A stretch of 64,000 nucleotides of DNA from CADEDH01 sp965263455. GTDB taxonomy: Bacteria; Actinomycetota; Acidimicrobiia; Acidimicrobiales; SZUA-35. Each line of letters opens with the position of its first letter. Position 1 is the stretch's first letter. A model generated the notes under the pieces. It had not been told where the DNA came from and did no database searches. It saw only the letters and a list, made by a program, of their open reading frames with translations. A program made the position numbers and the translations under genes. Positions 56,128 through 64,000 of the stretch are shown here, piece after piece. Location of the stretch: NCBI GenBank assembly GCA_965263455.1, contig CBDHHN010000004.1, positions 248,001 to 312,000 of the forward strand, given 5' to 3'.

Positions 56128-57339
56128 ATGAGCTACACCGACGACCATGCCGACGCCATCCCGCCGGTGCACGACTTCGCCACCGACTGGGACTTCAACG
56201 ACCCCGCCTGGGTCGACAACCCCTTCCCGATCTGGGAGGACCTGCGGGGGCGGTGCCCGATGGGTCGGAGCGAGCGGTTCAACGAGGGCGTGTGGCTGCC
56301 CCTCAACTTCGATGACGTCGTCGCCATCGCCCACGACACCGGCACCTTCTCCAGCGAGCACCACGGCATCCGCCGCGGTGGGACCGTCGACCGGGGCGGC
56401 TTCCCGCCGATCAACAACGACCCCCCGGAGCACAACGAGATCCGCCGCACCCTGCTCCCCTTCTTCGCCCCCAAACGCGTCGAACTCTGGCGCGAGCACA
56501 TCGCCGCCGACTGCGAGGCCCGGGCCGCCGCCATCGTCGAGCGGGGCCACGGCGACGCCGCCGTCGACTACAGCCAGCACATCCCGGTGGGCGCCATCGC
56601 CGCCATCCTCGGCATCGACCCATCCGACGGCGACATCTTCCGCCACTGGATCAACGGCATCCTGTCGGTCGGGCTCGACGACGCCGCCGTCCTCCAGAGG
56701 TCGGTGGCCGAGGTTCGGGAGTACATGCGGGCCGAGATCGAGCGCCGCCGCCAGACCCCCGGCGACGATCTCATCAGCCACCTGGTCACCACCGAGATGG
56801 ACGGCGAGCCGCTGGACGACGACCTGATCGAGCGGATGCTGGTCCTCCAGCTGGTGGCCGGGATCGATACGACCTGGAGTTCGATCGGTGCCGCCCTGTG
56901 GCACCTGGCCACCCACGACGACGACCGGCGGCGCCTGGTGGCCGAGCCCGAACTGCTGCCGACCGCGCTGGAGGAGTTCCTGCGGGCCTACGCCCCGGTC
57001 AACGTGGCCCGACGAGTCGCCCACGACACCGAGGTCAACGGTGTCCGGATGAAGGCCGGCGACCACGTCATGATGACGTTCCCCATCGCCTGTCGCGACC
57101 CGGAGAAGTTCGACCGGGCCGACGAGGTGGTGATCGACCGGGCCAGGAATCGTCATGTGGCCTTCGGCGCCGGTATCCATCGATGCGTCGGGTCAAATCT
57201 GGCCCGACTGGAGATGGAGGTCGCCCTGTCCACCTGGCTGCGCCACATCCCCGAGTACTCCCTGGCCCCCGACACCGAGGTGACGTGGTCGACGGGCCAG
57301 ATCCGTGGCCCCCGTTCCGTGCCCATCGTGGTCGGCTAG
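56128..57339 (+). CDS. Cytochrome P450
   Basis: 403 residues. I-helix oxygen-binding AGIDTTWSS, the ExxR motif in EEFLRAYAPVNVAR and the haem-ligand loop FGAGIHRCVGSNLARLEME are all intact. Soluble bacterial class; it needs ferredoxin and reductase, which are not in the window. A GGAGAGGA ribosome-binding site lies 31 bases into the gap after the dioxygenase gene, so the two are probably co-transcribed. Confidence 0.94.
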   Translation: MSYTDDHADAIPPVHDFATDWDFNDPAWVDNPFPIWEDLRGRCPMGRSERFNEGVWLPLNFDDVVAIAHDTGTFSSEHHGIRRGGTVDRGGFPPINNDPPEHNEIRRTLLPFFAPKRVELWREHIAADCEARAAAIVERGHGDAAVDYSQHIPVGAIAAILGIDPSDGDIFRHWINGILSVGLDDAAVLQRSVAEVREYMRAEIERRRQTPGDDLISHLVTTEMDGEPLDDDLIERMLVLQLVAGIDTTWSSIGAALWHLATHDDDRRRLVAEPELLPTALEEFLRAYAPVNVARRVAHDTEVNGVRMKAGDHVMMTFPIACRDPEKFDRADEVVIDRARNRHVAFGAGIHRCVGSNLARLEMEVALSTWLRHIPEYSLAPDTEVTWSTGQIRGPRSVPIVVG

Positions 57340-57502
57340 GACCGGCCGGCCCCCAAGGGGTGCCGGGAGCAAGGTTCTCCCTGCCTGCAGCCGTTTGCCC
57401 CGACCGGCCGGGCGACCCTATGGTTCGTGCAGCCAAATGGCTAGTGCTGCCGATCCAATAGGGGGAGGCGCAGCACGCAAGAGCGTGTCGGGAGGCCCAC
57501 TC
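57340..57502 (+). promoter_or_regulatory. Control region upstream of the ABC importer
   Basis: 163-base gap. It has a TATGGT -10 candidate at 57419-57424, followed at the expected start-point by the palindrome at 57431-57442, then a GGAGG ribosome-binding site at 57491-57495 for the binding-protein gene. Confidence 0.5.
57431..57442. promoter_or_regulatory. Candidate operator 2 (AGCCA-AA-TGGCT)
   Basis: The same palindrome as at 55181-55192, with matching flanks (TGC before; CTAGTG...GATC after). It sits on the probable transcription start of the importer genes, an ideal repression site. Confidence 0.55.
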
Positions 57503-59152
57503 GTGAGCGGAACCACATGGCGCATGCTGCGCCTGTTGACCGTCCTATTCGCCATGTCACTCATCGCTGCGGCTTGCGGTGGCTCGGACGCCGAGGAGAC
57601 GACGACCGAGGATCCGGACACGACGGCGACCACCGCCCCGACCGAGGTGACGATCGGCGGCGACGAGCAGACCACGACCACCGGAGCCACCACCTCCGAG
57701 ACCGAGGCGGCACCGGCGGAGGGAACCCTCCGCTACGTGGAGTTCTCTCCCGTGACCACCTTCAACCCGGCCGGGTCGCAGACGGCCCAGAGCGCCTACC
57801 TGTACCCGGTCTACGACACGCTCACCCGTCAGAACAACGACCTGTCGCTGGCCCCGTCGCTGGCCACCTCATGGACCCAGCCGTCGCCCAACGTGTGGCA
57901 GTTCACGATCCGTGACGACGTGTCGTTCCACGACGGCGCAGCCTTCGACGCCCAGGTCGCGGTGGACAACATGAACTACCACGCCTCGTTCGAGGGCAAC
58001 CCCAACGCGGCGACGTGGGCCAATCTGGTCGAGGCCCGGGTGGTGGACGACACCACCTTCGAGGTCGAGTTCACCCAGCCCGCACCCCAGTTCCCGCTCG
58101 AGATGTCGATGGTGATGGGCATGATGATCAGCCCCAACTCCCTCGACGGTGCTGATCTGACCCGAGACCCCCAGGGCTCCGGGCCCTGGATCTGGTCCGA
58201 GAGCGAGAGCCAGGCCGGCGCCACCGAGGTGTTCGAGCTCAACGAGGACTACTGGAATCCCGAAGACCAGGGCGTCGAGAGGGTCACGGTCACGTCCGTG
58301 CCGGACAACAACGCCCGTATGAACGCCCTGCTGACCGGCGAGGCCGACATCATGGCCACCACCCGTGATGCCCAGATCGAGACCGGCCTCGACGGCGGCA
58401 ACACCCTGATCTCCGTGCCCAACTACTTCCCCTACCTCCTCATCCAGGGGCGGGGCGGTGAGACCGACGCCGCGCTGGCCGACCTCCGGGTCCGTCAGGC
58501 GATCCTGTACGCCATGGACCTCGACGCCTACGGCGACGCCATCCACGCCGGACTGTCCGACGCTCAGGGCGGCATCTATCCGCCGGCCTTCACCCAGTTC
58601 CACGTGCCCGAGCTGACCGACAAGTACGCCTACGACCCCGACCGGTCGCGGGAGCTGCTGGCCGACGCCGGCTACGACGACGGGCTCGAAGTCACCATGC
58701 CGATCATGCCCGCCATCAATCCTCACGTGGAGCTGGTGGTGCAGATGTTGGGAGCCGTCGGCATCACCGTGAACCAGGTCCAGATCAACAACGGCGAACT
58801 CGGGCCCCGTACGGCCGCCGCCGAGTGGGACATCACCTGGTTCCGGGACCTGCTGGTCCACCCGGGTCGAGACCTCGGCAAGTTCACGGCCCCCGACGGC
58901 CGCTGGAACCCGTACGGCAACCCCGACGTGGAACCGCTGCACGCCATCCTGGTCGAGGCCCTCAACGAGGAGGATCCCGATGAGGCCAGCGCCCTCTACG
59001 CCGAGGTCATGGACGGACTGATCGAACTCGGTGTCGTGATCCCGCTCGGCCACGGCGGCCAGAACGGCATGTACGCCCCCAACGTGACGGGCGTGACCCT
59101 CGGCCTCAACATGCAGGCCCCGATGCCCTACGGCGTGCGCGTCGAGAGCTGA
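57503..59152 (+). CDS. ABC importer substrate-binding lipoprotein (SBP_bac_5, peptide/nickel family)
   Basis: About 549 residues. The lipobox signal peptide is MLRLLTVLFAMSLIAAACGG. A Thr/Glu-rich linker follows, then a family 5 binding domain with TFNPAGSQTAQSAYLYPVYD, SWTQPSPNVWQFTIRDDVSF and the GSGPWIW...ELNEDYWNPE block. GTG at 57503 has GGAGG seven bases upstream; the ATG at 57524 is an alternative. Family members bind oligopeptides, nickel, opines or glycosides, so the ligand is open. Confidence 0.91.
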   Translation: MSGTTWRMLRLLTVLFAMSLIAAACGGSDAEETTTEDPDTTATTAPTEVTIGGDEQTTTTGATTSETEAAPAEGTLRYVEFSPVTTFNPAGSQTAQSAYLYPVYDTLTRQNNDLSLAPSLATSWTQPSPNVWQFTIRDDVSFHDGAAFDAQVAVDNMNYHASFEGNPNAATWANLVEARVVDDTTFEVEFTQPAPQFPLEMSMVMGMMISPNSLDGADLTRDPQGSGPWIWSESESQAGATEVFELNEDYWNPEDQGVERVTVTSVPDNNARMNALLTGEADIMATTRDAQIETGLDGGNTLISVPNYFPYLLIQGRGGETDAALADLRVRQAILYAMDLDAYGDAIHAGLSDAQGGIYPPAFTQFHVPELTDKYAYDPDRSRELLADAGYDDGLEVTMPIMPAINPHVELVVQMLGAVGITVNQVQINNGELGPRTAAAEWDITWFRDLLVHPGRDLGKFTAPDGRWNPYGNPDVEPLHAILVEALNEEDPDEASALYAEVMDGLIELGVVIPLGHGGQNGMYAPNVTGVTLGLNMQAPMPYGVRVES

Positions 59153-59214
59153 AGGCGGCCGTGACCAGGGAGCGAGATCGCGTTTCGCTCGACCGCTGAT
59201 GACCGACCATCATG

Positions 59215-59248
59215 GGTGGTCGACGGCACGTCCGTGCCGTCGACCACC
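59215..59248 (+). terminator. Intercistronic hairpin after the binding-protein gene
   Basis: Perfect 15-base stem GGTGGTCGACGGCAC/GTGCCGTCGACCACC with a four-base loop, between the binding protein and the permease. Such hairpins often stabilise the upstream message or attenuate the downstream part, so the binding protein is made in excess. Confidence 0.65.
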
Positions 59249-59296
59249 GACGCCCGATGACGGCGACCGGAGTCCAGCACAACAGGGGGAACCGCA

Positions 59297-60241
59297 GTGT
59301 TACGACTGCTCGTGAGCCGGCTGCTCGCAGCCATCCCGCTCATGTTCGTGGTGGCGACGCTGGTGTTCTTCCTGGCCCAGCTGAACCCGGTCGACCCGGC
59401 CGCCACCGTTCTCGGCGACGACGCCTCCCTCGAGGCGATCGAGGCCAAACGGGCCGAGATGGGGATCGACCGCCCCCTGATCACCCAGTACTGGGACTGG
59501 TTCACCAGCGCCATCACCGGCGACCTGGGAGAGAACTGGTTCAACGGTGAGGAGATAACGACCGAGCTGGCCGACCGGGCCCCGGTCACCCTGGCCGTGG
59601 TGTTCGGCTCGCTCACCGTCGCCGCCCTCATCGGCGTGACCCTCGGTGTCACCGCCGCCCTCAACGCCGGCCGGTGGCCCGATCGGCTGATCACCGTGGT
59701 CTCGTCCCTCGGCCTCGCCGTGCCCAACTTCTGGATCGGCATCCTGCTCGCCTTCTACGTCGGTGTACGCCTGCAATGGCTTCCGGCCATCTGGCCTCCG
59801 ACGCGTCCCGAGTCGATCTTCCAGTGGATCGAGGCGCTCATCCTGCCCTGTACGGCCCTGGGCATCTCGGCCTCGGCCGCGGTGGCCCGTCAGGCCCGAT
59901 CATCGATGATCGGCGTTCTCCAGCGCGACTACATCCGCACCGCGCTGGCCAAGGGGCTGCCGGTGCGGCGCGTGGTGTCCAAGCACGCGATGCGAAACGC
60001 CGCCATCCCCGTCGTCACCATGCTGGGCTTCCAGACCTCGGCCCTGATCGGTGGCTCGATCTTCGTCGAGCTGGTGTTCAACATCCCCGGGTTGGGGCTC
60101 TACGGCGTCGATGCCGTCCTGCGGAAGAACCTGCCGGTACTGCTGGCGTTCGTGATGGTGGCGGCGCTCGTCGTCGTCCTGGTGAACATCATCCTCGACC
60201 TCAGCTACGCCTGGCTCAATCCGAAGGTCAGGCCCGAATGA
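59297..60241 (+). CDS. Peptide-type ABC transporter permease (DppB/OppB family)
   Basis: 314 residues, six hydrophobic segments. N-terminal LLVSRLLAAIPLMFVVATLVFF is typical of the family. The cytoplasmic EAA-like loop is ARSSMIGVLQRDYIRTALAK followed by GLPVRRVVSKHAMRNA. The stop overlaps the next start by four bases. Confidence 0.92.
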   Translation: MLRLLVSRLLAAIPLMFVVATLVFFLAQLNPVDPAATVLGDDASLEAIEAKRAEMGIDRPLITQYWDWFTSAITGDLGENWFNGEEITTELADRAPVTLAVVFGSLTVAALIGVTLGVTAALNAGRWPDRLITVVSSLGLAVPNFWIGILLAFYVGVRLQWLPAIWPPTRPESIFQWIEALILPCTALGISASAAVARQARSSMIGVLQRDYIRTALAKGLPVRRVVSKHAMRNAAIPVVTMLGFQTSALIGGSIFVELVFNIPGLGLYGVDAVLRKNLPVLLAFVMVAALVVVLVNIILDLSYAWLNPKVRPE

Positions 60242-62261
60242 GCGGCGCGACAACGGCCGGATCCACGGCCGTCGGCCCCGGCGGCCCGGAAGAGCCCGAG
60301 GAAGCGGCAGCCGAGGCCGGCACACCGGCCAGCCGGTTCTGGCCCCGCCTGTTCCGCAACCGGGTGGCCATGACCGGGGCCGGCTACCTGGTGCTGGTGG
60401 TGCTCGTGGCCATCTTCGCCCCGGCCCTGACCAGTCACGACGAGACCTTCGCCACCCGATTCCAGGACATCCTGTTCCGACCGGGCGAGGGCGGGTACGT
60501 GCTCGGCACCGACCACGTCGGCCGCGACATCCTGACCCGGGTGTTCTTCGGCGGCCGGTACGCCCTGCTGGCCGGCGCCGAAGCGGTGCTGGTGGCCCTC
60601 GTCATCGGCATCCCCCTCGGGTTGACCATCGGCTACTTCCGGGGCTGGGTCGACCGGGTGGTCATGCGCGTCGTCGAGGCCGTCGTCTCGGTCCCGGCCG
60701 TGGTCATGGCCATGGCCATCATCGCCGGGCTCGGCACCGGACTGACCAACGCCATGCTGGCCATCGGTCTCGTCTACTCGATGATCATCACCCGCCTCAC
60801 CCGGGCCGAGGTCTTCGCCGCCCGGGAGGAGCTGTACGTGGACGGAGCCATCGCCGCCGGGGCCTCGCACCGGCGGATCATGTGGCGCCACATCCTTCCC
60901 AACATCGCCCCGCCCCTGATCGTCCAGACCACCCTGCTCTTCGCCCAGGCCGTCCTGGCCGAGGCGGCACTGAGCTTCCTCGGTATCGGGGCCAACTCCA
61001 ACCAGGCCAGCTGGGGCCGGATGCTGCGCGACGCCGTCGACAGCATCGACCGGACGATCTGGCCCGCCATCCCACCCGGGGTCGCCATCTTCCTCACCGT
61101 CATCGCCTTCAACGTGTTCGGTGACGGCCTGCGCGACGCCTTCGCCCGCGAGGCCCGGGGCGGACGGGTCGGCGTCGGTGATGTGCAGCCGAAGCCTCCG
61201 GCCGAGTCGGCGGCCCCGCCCGTCGACAACGCCCTGCTGACGCTACGCGGCCTCGACGTGGTGTTTCCCCGCCCGGGGACGACCGACGACGTCACCGTGG
61301 TCAGCGACGTCGACCTCGACATCGCCCGAGGCGAGGTGATGGCCCTCGTCGGTGAGTCCGGCTCGGGCAAGTCCATCACGGCCCTGTCGTTGATGGGCCT
61401 GGTTCCGGACCCGGGTCTGGCCTCGGCGTCGTCGATCGTCCTCGACGGCCAGGAACTGGTCGGGATGCACTTCGACGAGCTGCGCCGTATCCGGGGCAAG
61501 GAGATCGGGGTCATCTTCCAGGAGCCGTCGGCCGCCCTGAACCCGGCCTACACCGTCGGACGTCAGGTGGCGGAGCCGCTGCGGGTCCACCTGGGCATGA
61601 CGAAGTCCGAGGCCCGGGAGTTCACCATCGACCTGTTCAACGAGGTCGGTATCCCCGACCCGACCAAGCGGATCGACGCCTTCCCCCACCAGTTCTCCGG
61701 TGGCATGGCCCAGCGGGTGATGATCGCCATGGCCCTGTCATGCGGGCCCAAGCTGCTCATCGCCGATGAGCCGACCACGGCCCTCGACGTGACGGTGCAG
61801 GGTCAGGTGCTCGACCTCATCGGATCGCTGGCCGAAGACCGGGGGCTCAGCGTGCTGCTCATCACCCACGACCTGGGCGTGGTGGCGGACCTGGCCGATC
61901 GGGTTGCCGTCATGTACGCCGGACAGATCGTGGAGACGGGTCGGCTGACCGAGGTCTTCGCCGACCCCCAGCACCCCTACACCGAGGGTCTGATCACGGC
62001 GATCCCCCGCAACGAGGACCGGGTCGGGGATCTGCCGACCATCCCCGGTGTCGTCCCTCCGCCGTGGGAGTGGCCCCGGCACTGCCACTTCGCCCCCCGC
62101 TGCGGCCACGCAACCGACGACTGCCGGGCCGGGCCGGTCGAGCTCCGCCGAAGCCACCTGTCGTTGACGAGATGCGTCCGGGCCGACGAACTCGACCTGG
62201 CCGGGGTCCGGACGCCGCGGCTCGACGGTCGGGCCGACCCTGCGGCGATGGAGGCCGAGGT

Positions 62262-62265
<4 letters not shown>
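60238..62265 (+). CDS. Fused permease/ATPase of the peptide-type ABC transporter (DppC-DppD)
   Basis: 675 residues. Residues about 35-310 are a DppC-type permease (VLGTDHVGRDILTRVFFG, EELYVDGAIAAGASHRRIMW loop). A linker leads at about 330 to a DppD-type ATPase: Walker A GESGSGKSITA, the Q-loop IFQEPSAALNP, signature QFSGGMAQRVMIAMAL, Walker B LLIADEPTTALDVT, and the C-terminal oligopeptide-type Cys motif (CHFAPRCGHATDDC). Such fusions are known in actinobacteria. Coupled by overlaps on both sides. Confidence 0.92.
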
Positions 62266-63308
<1,043 letters not shown>

Positions 63309-63313
63309 GCCCG

Positions 63314-64000
63314 GTGGCACCGAGCGACTCCCCGGGCCCGCCCAACATCGTCTTCGTGTTCGTCGACAACCTGGGGTACGGCGAGCTCGGCTGCTACGGC
63401 GGCGGCGCCGTTCGGGGCGTACCCACGCCCAACATCGATCGCCTGGCGATCGAGGGGGCACGGCTGACCAACATGAACATGGAGGCCCAGTGCACACCGT
63501 CGCGCTCGGCGGTGCTGACGGGCCGGATCCCCCTGCGGTCCGGAACGGTACGCATCCCGCTTCCCGGCCAGCCCATGGGCCTCACCCGCTGGGAGATCAC
63601 GCTGGCCGACGTCCTGTCGGAGGCCGGGTACGCCACCGCCCACTACGGCAAGTGGCATCTGGGCGACACCGACGGCCGTCACCCCCAGGATCGCGGGTTC
63701 GACGAATGGTGGGGGCTGCTCGAGACCCACGACTCGTCGCTGTGGAGCACCGCTCCGGGCTACGACCCCGACGTGGTGGCCCCGGCCCAACTGTTCGAGG
63801 GCCGCCAGGGTGAGCCCAGCTCGGCCGTTGCCGACTACGACGTCGATCAACGGGCCCTGTTCGACGCCGATGCCTTCCGGCGGGGCGAGGATTTCGTCCG
63901 CCGATCGGTCGCCGCCGACCAGCCCTTCTTCCTCTACCTGCCGTTGGCCTTCCCCCACTTCCCCACCCTGCCCCATCCCGACTACCGGGGATCGACGGGC
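63314..64000 (+). CDS. Arylsulfatase (3' partial)
   Basis: 229 residues visible from the GTG at 63314, open to the window end. NIVFVFVDNLGYGELGCYGG is the N-terminal metal-binding region. CTPSR is the sulfatase signature whose Cys is converted to formylglycine, and HYGKWHLGD follows. The first metal motif reads DN rather than DD, as in one arylsulfatase subgroup. No signal peptide is visible. Five bases separate it from the ATPase gene, so it belongs to the importer operon and suggests that the transported or degraded compound carries a sulfate ester. Confidence 0.88.
   Translation, partial: MAPSDSPGPPNIVFVFVDNLGYGELGCYGGGAVRGVPTPNIDRLAIEGARLTNMNMEAQCTPSRSAVLTGRIPLRSGTVRIPLPGQPMGLTRWEITLADVLSEAGYATAHYGKWHLGDTDGRHPQDRGFDEWWGLLETHDSSLWSTAPGYDPDVVAPAQLFEGRQGEPSSAVADYDVDQRALFDADAFRRGEDFVRRSVAADQPFFLYLPLAFPHFPTLPHPDYRGSTG

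Overview
The window is 64 kb of high-GC chromosome from an actinomycete-type bacterium. The best guess is class Acidimicrobiia or a close relative. The support is the very strong G/C third-position bias, the class II DAHP synthase, the LytR_C-type protein between nadD and rsfS, and the housekeeping order (radical SAM pair, RNase E/G, L21, L27, Obg, ProB, and tig-clpP-clpX-folC). Many genes start 6-9 bases downstream of a TANNNT -10 box, so their transcripts are probably leaderless. This placement is inference, because no rRNA gene is present.

Region 1 (1-8306, + strand) is the distal part of a sugar/sugar-acid operon. It holds a ribose-family ABC permease (cut by the window start) and ATPase, 6-phosphogluconate dehydrogenase, a beta-propeller lactonase, hydroxypyruvate isomerase, an SDR, IdnO-like 5-ketogluconate reductase, IdnD-like L-idonate 5-dehydrogenase and a small P-loop kinase. 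Together they suggest uptake of a sugar acid or lactone, conversion through 5-ketogluconate and gluconate to 6-phosphogluconate, then decarboxylation to ribulose 5-phosphate.

Region 2 (about 8.3-11.4 kb) is an accessory islet anchored on tRNA-Ala(GGC). A 44-base copy of the tRNA 3' half, with similar flanks and paired 12-base-period repeats, marks a scar of site-specific integration. Two small exported proteins lie in this region and no integrase is visible.

Region 3 (11.5-40.8 kb) is mostly housekeeping: rsfS, a LytR_C protein, nadD, a sigma factor, aroG, a lipoprotein, a VWA/MoxR pair, a CbbX-like AAA protein, murJ, pspA, proB, obgE, rpmA, rplU, RNase E/G, the radical SAM pair, ndk, folC, clpX, clpP, tig and tRNA-Pro. 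Two pilus-related insertions stand out. Three Tad-type pseudopilin genes sit between rpmA and obgE, and a Flp-pilin-like leader is fused to a ricin-type lectin next to folC.

Region 4 (40.9-46.6 kb) is a divergent cyclic-di-GMP module. A CHASE-GGDEF diguanylate cyclase faces a very large membrane protein made of a glycosyltransferase-2-like domain without recognisable catalytic motifs, a PilZ domain, a run of 54 aspartates, a Thr/Pro stalk and a C-terminal membrane anchor. The stalk frame is broken in a microsatellite. I regard this as the most novel system here. tRNA-Gly follows.

Region 5 (46.7-52.6 kb) is a NarL-type two-component system divergent from an ABC-2 exporter and four small membrane proteins. 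After it come a gene-poor stretch with a possible decayed gene and an aminoglycoside-phosphotransferase-like kinase.

Region 6 (54-64 kb) is a catabolic/uptake cluster: a double-headed TetR repressor divergent from a TauD-type dioxygenase, a cytochrome P450, a peptide-type ABC importer (binding lipoprotein, permease, fused permease-ATPase, ATPase) and an arylsulfatase cut by the window end. A palindrome, AGCCA-N2-TGGCT, occurs in both control regions of this cluster and is a candidate operator.
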